Source: DATEDA01 sp035286595 (GTDB lineage: Bacteria; Pseudomonadota; Gammaproteobacteria; Burkholderiales; SG8-39). Taken from it: a DNA stretch of 21,608 bases. A program made the translations under genes and the position numbers. Below, piece after piece: positions 15,889 to 21,608 of the stretch. A model generated the notes under the pieces. That model saw only the letters and a list, made by a program, of their open reading frames with translations, was not told the origin of the DNA and did no database searches. The stretch spans positions 1-21,608 of the forward strand of contig DATEDA010000212.1 of NCBI GenBank assembly GCA_035286595.1, given 5' to 3'. The first letter of the stretch is position 1, and each line of letters starts with the position of its first letter.

Positions 15889-15910
15889 GCGGGTAAGGCG
15901 GGTAAGGCGG
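15889..15910 (+). repeat. Short tandem repeat after pilC
   Basis: The 9-base unit GCGGGTAAG occurs twice in a row, followed by GCGG, immediately after the pilC stop. No function is apparent. Confidence 0.7.
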
Positions 15911-15937
15911 CCGGCCGACGACGCGCCACCCCGGAGG

Positions 15938-15975
15938 GGGCTACAGGCCGAAGCCCGCGCCTGTAGCCCTTTGTT
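15938..15975 (+). terminator. Intrinsic terminator between pilC and pilD
   Basis: GGGCTACAGGC (15938-15948) pairs perfectly with GCCTGTAGCCC (15959-15969) around a 10-base loop, and TTTGTT follows. This is the best Rho-independent terminator in the window. It lies 50 bases after the pilC stop and only 11 bases before the pilD ATG, so pilD expression would need readthrough, antitermination, or a promoter I cannot see. Confidence 0.8.
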
Positions 15976-15986
15976 GACGCGCCGCG

Positions 15987-16847
15987 ATGGGTTTCGCCGA
16001 GTTCCTCGCGCAGCCGCCGGTGTTCGTGACGGCGGCGGCGCTCGTCGGGCTCGCGATCGGCAGCTTTCTCAACGTCGTGATCCACCGCCTGCCGAGGATG
16101 ATGGAGCGCGAGTGGCAGGCCGAGTGCGCGGCGGCGCGCGGCGAAGCGCTTCCCGCGACGCGGCGGTACGACCTCGCGACGCCGCGCTCGTCGTGTCCGG
16201 CCTGCGGACACCGGATCACCGCGCTCGAGAACGTGCCGGTGCTCTCCTACCTGTGGCTGCGCGGCAAGTGCGCGGCGTGCCGGGCCGCGATCGGCGCTCG
16301 CTACCCGGTGGTCGAGGCGCTGACCGCCGCGCTCACCGCCTACTGCGCGTGGCACTTCGGATTCGGTCTCGCCGCGTTCGGGGCGATGCTGTTCGTGTGG
16401 TGCATGATCGCCCTCACCTTCATCGACGTCGACACCCAGCTCCTCCCCGACTCGATCACGCTCCCGCTGCTGTGGGCGGGCCTGCTCCTCAACCTGCGGG
16501 GCACCTTCGTCGACCTCCAGTCCGCCGTGGTCGGCGCGGTTGCCGGCTACCTGATCCTGTGGGTCGTGTACTGGGTGTTCAAGCTCGCGACGGGGAAGGA
16601 GGGCATGGGGTTCGGCGACTTCAAGCTCCTGGCCGCGATCGGCGCCTGGCTCGGCTGGCAGATGCTCCCGCTCGTGATCCTCGCCTCGTCGCTCGTCGGC
16701 GCGGTCGTCGGCATCGTGCTGATCGTCCTCGCGCGACGCGGCCGCGAGGTGCCGATCCCCTTCGGACCGTACCTCGCCGGCGCGGGCCTGATTGCGCTGC
16801 TGTGGGGGCGGGAGCTCGTCGACCGGTATCTCGCGCAGCTCGCGTGA
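15987..16847 (+). CDS. pilD: Type IV prepilin peptidase / N-methyltransferase PilD
   Basis: Bifunctional inner-membrane aspartic protease, 286 residues, which cleaves type IV prepilin leaders and methylates the new N-terminus. It has the N-terminal GSFLNVVIHRLP motif and a cytoplasmic loop with two CxxC pairs (Cys70, Cys73, Cys95, Cys98) typical of the methyltransferase-competent form. The catalytic aspartates are in FIDVDTQLLPD (147-149) and GMGFGDFKLL (Asp211). About eight membrane segments follow the pattern of the family. No Shine-Dalgarno sequence is visible before ATG 15987, which directly follows the terminator hairpin. coaE begins 42 bases downstream. Confidence 0.97.
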   Translation: MGFAEFLAQPPVFVTAAALVGLAIGSFLNVVIHRLPRMMEREWQAECAAARGEALPATRRYDLATPRSSCPACGHRITALENVPVLSYLWLRGKCAACRAAIGARYPVVEALTAALTAYCAWHFGFGLAAFGAMLFVWCMIALTFIDVDTQLLPDSITLPLLWAGLLLNLRGTFVDLQSAVVGAVAGYLILWVVYWVFKLATGKEGMGFGDFKLLAAIGAWLGWQMLPLVILASSLVGAVVGIVLIVLARRGREVPIPFGPYLAGAGLIALLWGRELVDRYLAQLA

Positions 16848-16889
16848 ACCCTGCGGGCGGTGCGTTCGCGCCGCCCTCGCACCGACCCG

Positions 16890-17612
16890 ATGGAAGCGGC
16901 CCTGGCGACTGGACGAGGCACCAACCGGCGGCTCACCGTCTGCCTCACCGGCGGGATCGGCAGCGGCAAGTCGAGCGTCGCGCGCCTCTTCGCCGCGCAC
17001 GGCATCGAGGTCATCGACGCCGATGCGCTCGCCCACGACCTGACGCGAACCGGCGGCGCGGCGATTCCCCGGCTGGTGGATGCGTTCGGCGTGGAGGCGC
17101 TCGACGCGACCGGCGCGCTGGACCGCGCGCGGATGCGGCGCCTCGCGTTCGCCGACGGCGCGGTGCGCGCGCGCCTCGAGTCGATCCTCCACCCGCTCAT
17201 CCGCGCCGAAAGCGTGCGTCGCGCAGCCAAAGCGACCAGCCCTTACCTGATGCTGATGATCCCGCTGCTCGTCGAGTCGGGGAAGCCGCGGCGGCGGTGC
17301 GATCGCGTCCTGGTCGTCGACTGCCCGGAGGAGGAGCAGGTCCGGCGGGTCATGGTGCGCAGCAACCTGTCGCGTGACGAAGTGCACGCGATCATCGCCA
17401 GTCAAGCGAGCCGCGCGTCGCGCCTCGAGCACGCCGATGACGTGATCGACAACGGCGGCGAGCCGTCGCGGCTCGGGCCGCAGGTCGACGCGCTCCACCG
17501 GCGCTACCTCGCGCTCGCCGCGCGTGCGTCGTTCGCCACACCACCGGCGCGACGCCGTGTTGTCACGCGTAAGGTTATCCGTCAGAATCGGCGGCGACTT
17601 CCCCCGCGCTAG
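16890..17612 (+). CDS. coaE: Dephospho-CoA kinase CoaE
   Basis: Catalyses the last step of coenzyme A synthesis, ATP-dependent phosphorylation of dephospho-CoA, in the cytoplasm. P-loop GGIGSGKS is at residues 21-28, followed by the family-typical HGIEVIDADALAHDLT, the Asp that binds substrate, LESILHPLIR, and DVIDNGG near the end of the domain. From ATG 16890 it has 240 residues, some 30 more than usual. The excess is an Arg-rich C-terminal tail (residues about 212-240) that overlaps the probable zapD promoter. A GTG at 16860 is an alternative start that adds ten residues. Its place between pilD and zapD is the common proteobacterial order. Confidence 0.95.
   Translation: MEAALATGRGTNRRLTVCLTGGIGSGKSSVARLFAAHGIEVIDADALAHDLTRTGGAAIPRLVDAFGVEALDATGALDRARMRRLAFADGAVRARLESILHPLIRAESVRRAAKATSPYLMLMIPLLVESGKPRRRCDRVLVVDCPEEEQVRRVMVRSNLSRDEVHAIIASQASRASRLEHADDVIDNGGEPSRLGPQVDALHRRYLALAARASFATPPARRRVVTRKVIRQNRRRLPPR
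17560..17588 (+). promoter_or_regulatory. Probable sigma-70-type promoter of zapD, inside the 3' end of coaE
   Basis: TTGTCA (17560-17565), a 17-base spacer and CAGAAT (17583-17588) match the consensus well and lie 30 bases before the zapD GTG. The stretch is richer in A and T than the flanking coding sequence. Confidence 0.6.
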
Positions 17613-17618
17613 CCGAGA

Positions 17619-18374
17619 GTGATCACGTACGAGTACCCGCTGGTCGAGCGCATCCGCACGCTGCTCCGGCTCGAGGATCTGTTCGATCGCGCCCGGTTCT
17701 TCGCCGCGCGCACCGAAGCCGCCGAGCACCATGCGGCGCTCCTCACGCTGTTCGAGATCCTCGACGTGACCGGCCGCGCCGATCTCAAGTCGGACCTGCT
17801 GCAGGAGCTCGAGCGCCAGAAACAGGTGATGTTCTCGTTCCGCGCCAACCCCGAGATCGACCAGCAGGTGCTCGCGGGCGTCGTCCGCGACATCGAGCAG
17901 GCGCACTCCGGGCTGCACAAGACGATCGGCAAGATCGGCCAGCACCTGCGCGAGAACGACTGGCTGATGGCGATCAAGCAGCGCACCGGCATCCCCGGGG
18001 GCGCCTGCGAGTTCGATCTGCCGTCGTATCACCACTGGCTGAACCGCGAGCCCGAGGCGCGGCTCGCCGACCTGAGCAACTGGCTCGGCCCGATGTTGCC
18101 GATCCGCGACGGGGCAGCCCTCGTCCTCAAGCTCCTGCGGGAGAGCGGAAAGCCCGCGCGGCTCACCGCGCTGCAGGGCACCTTCCAGCAGATGCTCGGC
18201 GGGCGCACGGCGCAGATGGTGCGCATCCGCGTGCCGCGCGCGGCCGACTGCGTCCCGGAGATCAGCGCCAACCGCTATGCGCTGAACATCCGCTACGTGA
18301 CCGCCGGCGCGGAGCCGCGGCCGCGCACGGTCGAGCGCGACATCGACTTCGAGCTGACCTTCTGCAACCTGTGA
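17619..18374 (+). CDS. zapD: Cell division protein ZapD
   Basis: Cytoplasmic FtsZ-associated protein that bundles FtsZ filaments and supports the division ring, 251 residues, the usual length. It is recognised from the opening ITYEYPLVERIRTLLRLEDLFDR, the segment KSDLLQELERQKQVMFSF, and the C-terminal QMVRIRVP followed by EISANRYALNIRY. GTG 17619 is chosen for the family N-terminus, 6 bases after the coaE stop. The TGA stop (18372-18374) overlaps a GTG at 18371 that opens the second mini-ORF. Confidence 0.95.
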   Translation: MITYEYPLVERIRTLLRLEDLFDRARFFAARTEAAEHHAALLTLFEILDVTGRADLKSDLLQELERQKQVMFSFRANPEIDQQVLAGVVRDIEQAHSGLHKTIGKIGQHLRENDWLMAIKQRTGIPGGACEFDLPSYHHWLNREPEARLADLSNWLGPMLPIRDGAALVLKLLRESGKPARLTALQGTFQQMLGGRTAQMVRIRVPRAADCVPEISANRYALNIRYVTAGAEPRPRTVERDIDFELTFCNL

Positions 18375-18433
18375 GCCCGCCGGGCCGCCCCAAGGGCGAA
18401 CCCCGAGCGCGTCGCGCGAGGGTAGTCCAATGA
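18371..18433 (+). CDS. Putative coupling mini-ORF between zapD and yacG (20 codons)
   Basis: GTG 18371 overlaps the zapD stop as GTGA, and the frame ends at TGA 18431-18433, overlapping the yacG start as ATGA. The predicted peptide is MSPPGRPKGEPRARRARVVQ, related to that of the frame at 4775-4837 and of identical length. Most nucleotide differences between the copies change the amino acid, so conservation may act on the nucleotide signals or frame geometry and not on the peptide. It could equally be a chance open frame through the repeat. Confidence 0.4.
   Translation: MSPPGRPKGEPRARRARVVQ
18376..18432 (+). repeat. 57-base dispersed intergenic element, copy 2 (carries the RBS and ATG of yacG)
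   Basis: It matches 4780-4836 at 45 of 57 positions with no gaps. It begins CCCGCCGGGCCGCCCCAAG and ends GAGGGTAGTCCAATG, where the ATG is the yacG start. AGGG at 18419-18422 is 7 bases before the ATG, the same spacing as in copy 1. The most divergent part is the middle. Confidence 0.75.
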
Positions 18434-18630
18434 CCCCGCCGGGCCGGGCCGTCAGCTGTCCGCGCTGCGGGGCCCAGGTCGCCTGGGTGCCGGAGAGCAG
18501 GTTTCGGCCGTTCTGCTCCGAGCGCTGCCGGATGGTCGACCTCGGCGCCTGGGCCACCGAGCAGTATCGCGTCGGGGCCGAGCCGGAGCGCCAGGGGCAG
18601 GAAGGAACGCGCGAGGACGAAGACCGGTAG
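18430..18630 (+). CDS. yacG: DNA gyrase inhibitor YacG
   Basis: Small zinc protein of 66 residues that binds GyrB and inhibits gyrase in E. coli. The zinc ligands are Cys10, Cys13, Cys29 and Cys33 in CPRCG and FCSERCRMVDLGAW, which is the YacG signature. The C-terminal tail is hydrophilic and acidic. It lies directly after zapD and the 57-base repeat, as in the conserved zapD-yacG pair. Confidence 0.95.
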   Translation: MTPPGRAVSCPRCGAQVAWVPESRFRPFCSERCRMVDLGAWATEQYRVGAEPERQGQEGTREDEDR

Positions 18631-18652
18631 GTGCGTCGCGCCGGCGCCGCAC
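18631..18652. terminator. Hairpin between convergent yacG and mutT (weak)
   Basis: GTGCG (18631-18635) and GCG (18638-18640) pair with CGC (18645-18647) and CGCAC (18648-18652) around CCGG, with a TC bulge. It fills most of the 34-base gap between two convergent genes and could stop transcription from either side, but no T-run follows. Confidence 0.3.
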
Positions 18653-18664
18653 GCCCCTCGGGTT

Positions 18665-19609
18665 CTAGCTTCTCCACGCGCCGCGGATCATCGCCACCCC
18701 GTGCGCGCCGTGTTCCCACGCGCGCTCCAGGTCCCCGGGGACGAGTCCGCCGATCGCGAAGACCGGAATCGCGGCGTCGCGCGCGATGCGCTCGAAGCCG
18801 TCCCACCCGAGCGGCGGGGCGCCGGAGTGGGTCGGCGTGGGGTGGACGGGTCCGAGGACGGCGAGATCGACCCCGAGGCGCTCGGCCTGCCGCAGCTCGG
18901 CGGCCCCGTGCACCGACGCCCCGACCCATTCGAACGCGGGCCGCACGTCGATCGCGGCAAGCCGCGCCGCAGTGAGATGAACGCCGTCGGCGCCGGCCTC
19001 CCGCGCCAGCGCCTCGTCGGCGTTCACGAGCACGATCCCGCCCGCCTCGCGCACCAGCCTCACGACCGTGCCGGCGAGCCGCACCAGACGCTCCCGCGGC
19101 ATGGTCTTCTCGCGGAGCTGGACGAGCCGCAGCCCCTGCGCGAGCCGGCGCCGGAGCGCCGTGACGAAGGCCTCGTCGCCGACCTCGGTCGCGTTCGAGA
19201 GCGCGTACTCGGTGGGCAGCGCGAGCGCGCGGAGCACCGGCTCGTTCGCCGGCAGCATCGGCGCAACGGCAATCGCCTCGACGCGCTGCCACGAGAACGC
19301 CTGGCCCTCCCGGCCGTGCGGATCGCCGTTCCAGCGACGGACGCGGAAGAAGTGCAGGCGCACCGTGCCGTGGGGATACGTGTAAACGCGCGTGATCCAG
19401 GGCGTCGCCGCCTGGATGTCGAGCCCGAGCTCCTCGTGCAGCTCGCGCGCCAGCGCGCGCGCCGGCGGCTCGCCCGGCTCGAGCTTGCCGCCGGGGAACT
19501 CCCAGTAGCCGCCGTAGACCTTGCTTGCCGGCCGCTGCGCGAGCAGGAAGCACCCGTCCGCGCGCACGAGCACCGCGGCGGCGACGTCGATGACTGCCTC
19601 GCCCTTCAC
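18665..19609 (-). CDS. mutT: Nudix hydrolase (MutT-type) fused to a thiamine-phosphate-synthase-like domain
   Basis: Two-domain cytoplasmic protein of 314 residues. The N-terminal Nudix domain has a complete Nudix box at residues 41-63 (GKLEPGE, then REL-HEELG), as in MutT enzymes that hydrolyse 8-oxo-dGTP. The C-terminal domain (about 140-314) resembles ThiE/TenI: LVQLREK, ADGVHLT, WVGASVHG, VLGPVHPTPTHSG and PVFAIGG. Such fusions are common at this locus in betaproteobacteria; the role of the second domain is not known to me. GTG 19609 overlaps the upstream ATPase stop as GTGA, which fixes the start although the frame is open further up. The position next to yacG matches the E. coli mutT-yacG order. 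Confidence 0.92.
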   Translation of the reverse strand: MKGEAVIDVAAAVLVRADGCFLLAQRPASKVYGGYWEFPGGKLEPGEPPARALARELHEELGLDIQAATPWITRVYTYPHGTVRLHFFRVRRWNGDPHGREGQAFSWQRVEAIAVAPMLPANEPVLRALALPTEYALSNATEVGDEAFVTALRRRLAQGLRLVQLREKTMPRERLVRLAGTVVRLVREAGGIVLVNADEALAREAGADGVHLTAARLAAIDVRPAFEWVGASVHGAAELRQAERLGVDLAVLGPVHPTPTHSGAPPLGWDGFERIARDAAIPVFAIGGLVPGDLERAWEHGAHGVAMIRGAWRS

Positions 19610-20541
19610 CCCTTGGCCTTGCGGCCCGCGAAGTCCCGTGCGAACTGCCACGCGACGCGGCCGCTGCGCGAGCCCCGCGCGAGCGCCCACTGCAGCGCCT
19701 CCGTGCGAGCGTGCTCGACGTCGTCCGGAGCGCAACCCATCTCTCGCAGCCAGTGCCCGACGATGTCCAGGTACCCGTCCTGGTCGAACGGGTAGAACGA
19801 CACCCACAGCCCGAAGCGCTCGGAGAGCGAGATCTTCTCCTCGGAGCTCTCGCCGGGGTGGATCTCCTCGCCCACGCGGTGGTACTCGAGGTTCTCCTGC
19901 ATGAACTCGGGCATCAGGTGGCGGCGGTTGGACGTGGCGTAGATCAGCACGTTGTCCGAGGCCGCGGCGATCGACCCGTCGAGCGCGACCTTGAGCGCCT
20001 TGTAGCCGGCCTCGGAGGCCTCGAACGACAGGTCGTCGCAGAAGATCACGAACCGCTCCGGGCGCTCGGCGACGAGGTCGACGAGGTCGGGCAGGTCGAC
20101 GAGGTCGAGCTTGTCGACCTCGATCAGCCGCAGCCCCTCGCGATGGAAACGGTTGAGGAGCGCCTTCACGAGCGAGCTCTTGCCGGTCCCGCGGGCGCCG
20201 GTCAGCAGCACGTTGTTCGCGGGACGGCCGGCGACGAACTGCCGGGTGTTGCGCTCCACGAGCGCCTTCTGGCGGTCGACGCCGTGCAGATCCGCGAGCC
20301 GGATCGTGTGCGGGTGCGCGACGCGGATGATCCGGCCGCGGCCGTCGCGCTTGCGCCAGCGAAAGGCGACGCCGGAGCTCCAGTCGACCGCCGCAGACGG
20401 TGGCGGAAGCAACGGCTCGAGCCGGTCGACCAGCCCGTCGATGCGGCGCAGCAGCCGGTCGAGCGCGTCGCCGTGGCCCGCGGTGTCGTCCGGGCTGCGG
20501 CGCTTACGTCCGGTATTCCGCGTTGATCTTGACGTAGTCAT
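19606..20541 (-). CDS. DUF815-family AAA+ ATPase
   Basis: Cytoplasmic P-loop ATPase of 311 residues, family DUF815 (COG2607), of unknown cellular role. Walker A is GARGTGKS (residues 115-122), Walker B is VIFCDD (165-170), a sensor-like ATSNRRHLMPE is at 202-212, and the family-specific LSERFGLWVSFYPF lies near 239-252. The N-terminal 50 residues are basic and proline-rich and probably disordered. ATG 20541 means a 38-base overlap with argJ; no other in-frame ATG, GTG or TTG occurs within the next 40 codons or so, so the overlap looks real. No Shine-Dalgarno sequence is evident, which suggests coupling to argJ translation. Confidence 0.92.
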   Translation of the reverse strand: MTTSRSTRNTGRKRRSPDDTAGHGDALDRLLRRIDGLVDRLEPLLPPPSAAVDWSSGVAFRWRKRDGRGRIIRVAHPHTIRLADLHGVDRQKALVERNTRQFVAGRPANNVLLTGARGTGKSSLVKALLNRFHREGLRLIEVDKLDLVDLPDLVDLVAERPERFVIFCDDLSFEASEAGYKALKVALDGSIAAASDNVLIYATSNRRHLMPEFMQENLEYHRVGEEIHPGESSEEKISLSERFGLWVSFYPFDQDGYLDIVGHWLREMGCAPDDVEHARTEALQWALARGSRSGRVAWQFARDFAGRKAKG

Positions 20542-21608
20542 ACGAGAAGTCGCAGGTCCAGACGGTCGTCCCGGCGGTCCCCCGGCCGAGCTCGACGCGC
20601 ACGTCGATCTCGGCCGGGCGCATGACGCGGGCCCCGTCCTCGTCCCGATAGCCGGCCGCGCGGCCGCCGCGCTCGATGACCTTGACGTCGCCGAGCCACA
20701 GCTCGACCCGCGAGACGTCGAGCGCTGCGATGCCGGCGTTGCCGATCGCCATGAGCAGCCGCCCGAGGTTGGGATCGGCGGCGAAAAACGCAGTCTTCAC
20801 GAGCGGCGAATTCGCGATCGACTTGGCGACGCGCACGGCTTCGGGCTCGGAGGCCGCGCCCGCGACGCGGATCGTGACGAGCTTGGTCGCGCCTTCGCCG
20901 TCGCGCGCGATCGCCTGCGCCAGCTCCTGCGCCACCTCGACGACTGCGCGCCGCAGCGCAGCGTAGCCCGGGTCGGCGGCGGCCGAGAGCTCGCGGTTGC
21001 CGGCCTTGGCCGTCGCGATCAGCACGAACGAGTCGTTGGTGGACGTGTCCCCGTCAACGGTGACGCGGTGGAACGAGGCTTCCGCCGCGTCACGGACGAG
21101 CCGATCGAGCGCGCCCTGCGACACCGCGCAATCGGTGGCGACGTAGGCGAGCATGGTCGCCATGTCCGGCTGCAGCATGCCGACGCCCTTCGCGATCCCG
21201 GTCACCGCGATCCGCCGTCCGTCGATCTCCGCGGCGCGCGAGGCGGCCTTGGGGACGGTGTCGGTCGTCATGATCGCCGCCGCCGCGTCCGCCCAGTTCG
21301 CGGCGCCGAGCGCGGCGACGCACTGCGGCAACGCCGCTTCGATGCGCTCGACCGGGAGGGGCTCGAGGATGACCCCGGTCGAGAAGGGCAGCACCTCCTC
21401 CGGCGCGCACCCGATCGCGCGCGCGACCGCCTCACAAGTCCGTTCGGCGGCCCGCACCCCCGCCTCGCCCGTGCCGCAGTTCGCGTTGCCGGCGTTCGTG
21501 ACGAGCGCGCGGGTCACGCCGCCGGCGGCCAGGTGCCGCCGGCAGACCTGCACCGGTGCGGCGGCGAAGCTGTTCTGGGTGAACACGGCGGCGACGCGGC
21601 TCCCCGCC
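20504..21608 (-). CDS. argJ: Glutamate N-acetyltransferase / ornithine acetyltransferase ArgJ (5' end cut by window edge)
   Basis: Recycles the acetyl group of N-acetylornithine onto glutamate in the cyclic arginine pathway; bifunctional forms also use acetyl-CoA. The visible part covers most of the protein: AVFTQNSFAAAPVQV at the left, ALVTNAGNANCGTG, LPFSTGVI, and the self-cleavage site KGVGMLQPDMATML, where the nucleophilic Thr is encoded at 21155-21157. It continues with VDGDTSTNDSFVL, FFAADPNLGRLLMAIGNAG and the C-terminal WTCDFSYDYVKINAEYRT. The reading frame continues through the right edge, so the start is outside the window. Confidence 0.96.
   Translation of the reverse strand, partial: AGSRVAAVFTQNSFAAAPVQVCRRHLAAGGVTRALVTNAGNANCGTGEAGVRAAERTCEAVARAIGCAPEEVLPFSTGVILEPLPVERIEAALPQCVAALGAANWADAAAAIMTTDTVPKAASRAAEIDGRRIAVTGIAKGVGMLQPDMATMLAYVATDCAVSQGALDRLVRDAAEASFHRVTVDGDTSTNDSFVLIATAKAGNRELSAAADPGYAALRRAVVEVAQELAQAIARDGEGATKLVTIRVAGAASEPEAVRVAKSIANSPLVKTAFFAADPNLGRLLMAIGNAGIAALDVSRVELWLGDVKVIERGGRAAGYRDEDGARVMRPAEIDVRVELGRGTAGTTVWTCDFSYDYVKINAEYRT

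Noticed and set aside
14505..19553. A 1682-codon open frame on the minus strand opposite pilC, pilD, coaE, zapD and yacG
   Set aside because: It is antisense to five well-recognised genes, has the Arg/Ala/Gly/Asp-rich composition expected from reading GC-rich codons backwards, shows no domain, and is out of frame with the true minus-strand mutT gene it partly overlaps.
1..21608. Search by eye for CRISPR arrays, tRNA or rRNA genes, transposases, phage genes and toxin-antitoxin pairs
   Set aside because: None was seen. The genes are contiguous housekeeping or transporter genes with uniform composition and no sign of recent large-scale insertion.

Overview
The window is a stretch of GC-rich bacterial chromosome that is almost entirely coding. 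The gene content and order point to a betaproteobacterium, probably a Burkholderiales-like lineage. The clearest evidence is the block pilB-pilC-pilD-coaE-zapD-yacG facing mutT-(DUF815 ATPase)-argJ, which parallels the E. coli mutT-yacG-zapD-coaE-hofC-hofB neighbourhood. The adjoining ffh / CcsA-like / CNNM block and the rpsP-rimM-trmD-rplS operon fit the same assignment. This is inferred from protein features and gene order; no database search was possible.

Layout. (1) Positions 22-7049, plus strand: a complete peptide-type ABC importer (substrate-binding protein, two permeases, two ATPases) followed by an ArgE-like M20 deacetylase that overlaps the last ATPase gene by 4 bases. This looks like an uptake-and-hydrolysis operon for short peptides or N-acylated amino acids. 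(2) Positions 7065-8968, minus strand: rpsP-rimM-trmD-rplS, with a good sigma-70-type promoter in the ffh-rpsP gap. (3) Positions 9058-10413, minus: ffh. (4) Positions 10490-12755, plus: a CcsA-type membrane protein and a CNNM/CBS transporter. (5) Positions 12880-16847, plus: the type IV pilus assembly genes pilB, pilC and pilD, with a strong stem-loop ahead of pilB and an intrinsic terminator between pilC and pilD. (6) Positions 16890-18630, plus: coaE, zapD and yacG. (7) Positions 18665-21608, minus: a Nudix/ThiE-like fusion (MutT), a DUF815 AAA+ ATPase, and argJ running off the right edge.

Most of the window is conserved housekeeping sequence. The most unusual signal is a 57-base element found twice, 13.6 kb apart, in unrelated operons (4780-4836 and 18376-18432). 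Each copy ends exactly on the ATG of the following gene (the ABC ATPase or yacG) and carries that gene's Shine-Dalgarno sequence. Each copy is also read as a 20-codon mini-ORF whose stop overlaps the next ATG as ATGA. At the upstream end the mini-ORF can begin inside the previous gene's stop codon (ATGA or GTGA). The arrangement is that of a portable translational relay between two cistrons.

Other points of note: a near-perfect 16-bp hairpin lies over the only plausible start of the first gene; coaE has an Arg-rich C-terminal extension that runs over the apparent zapD promoter; and argJ co-occurs with an argE homologue, which suggests the latter is not used for ordinary arginine synthesis. 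No tRNA, rRNA, CRISPR array, insertion sequence or prophage gene was seen. No gap between genes exceeds 300 bases.
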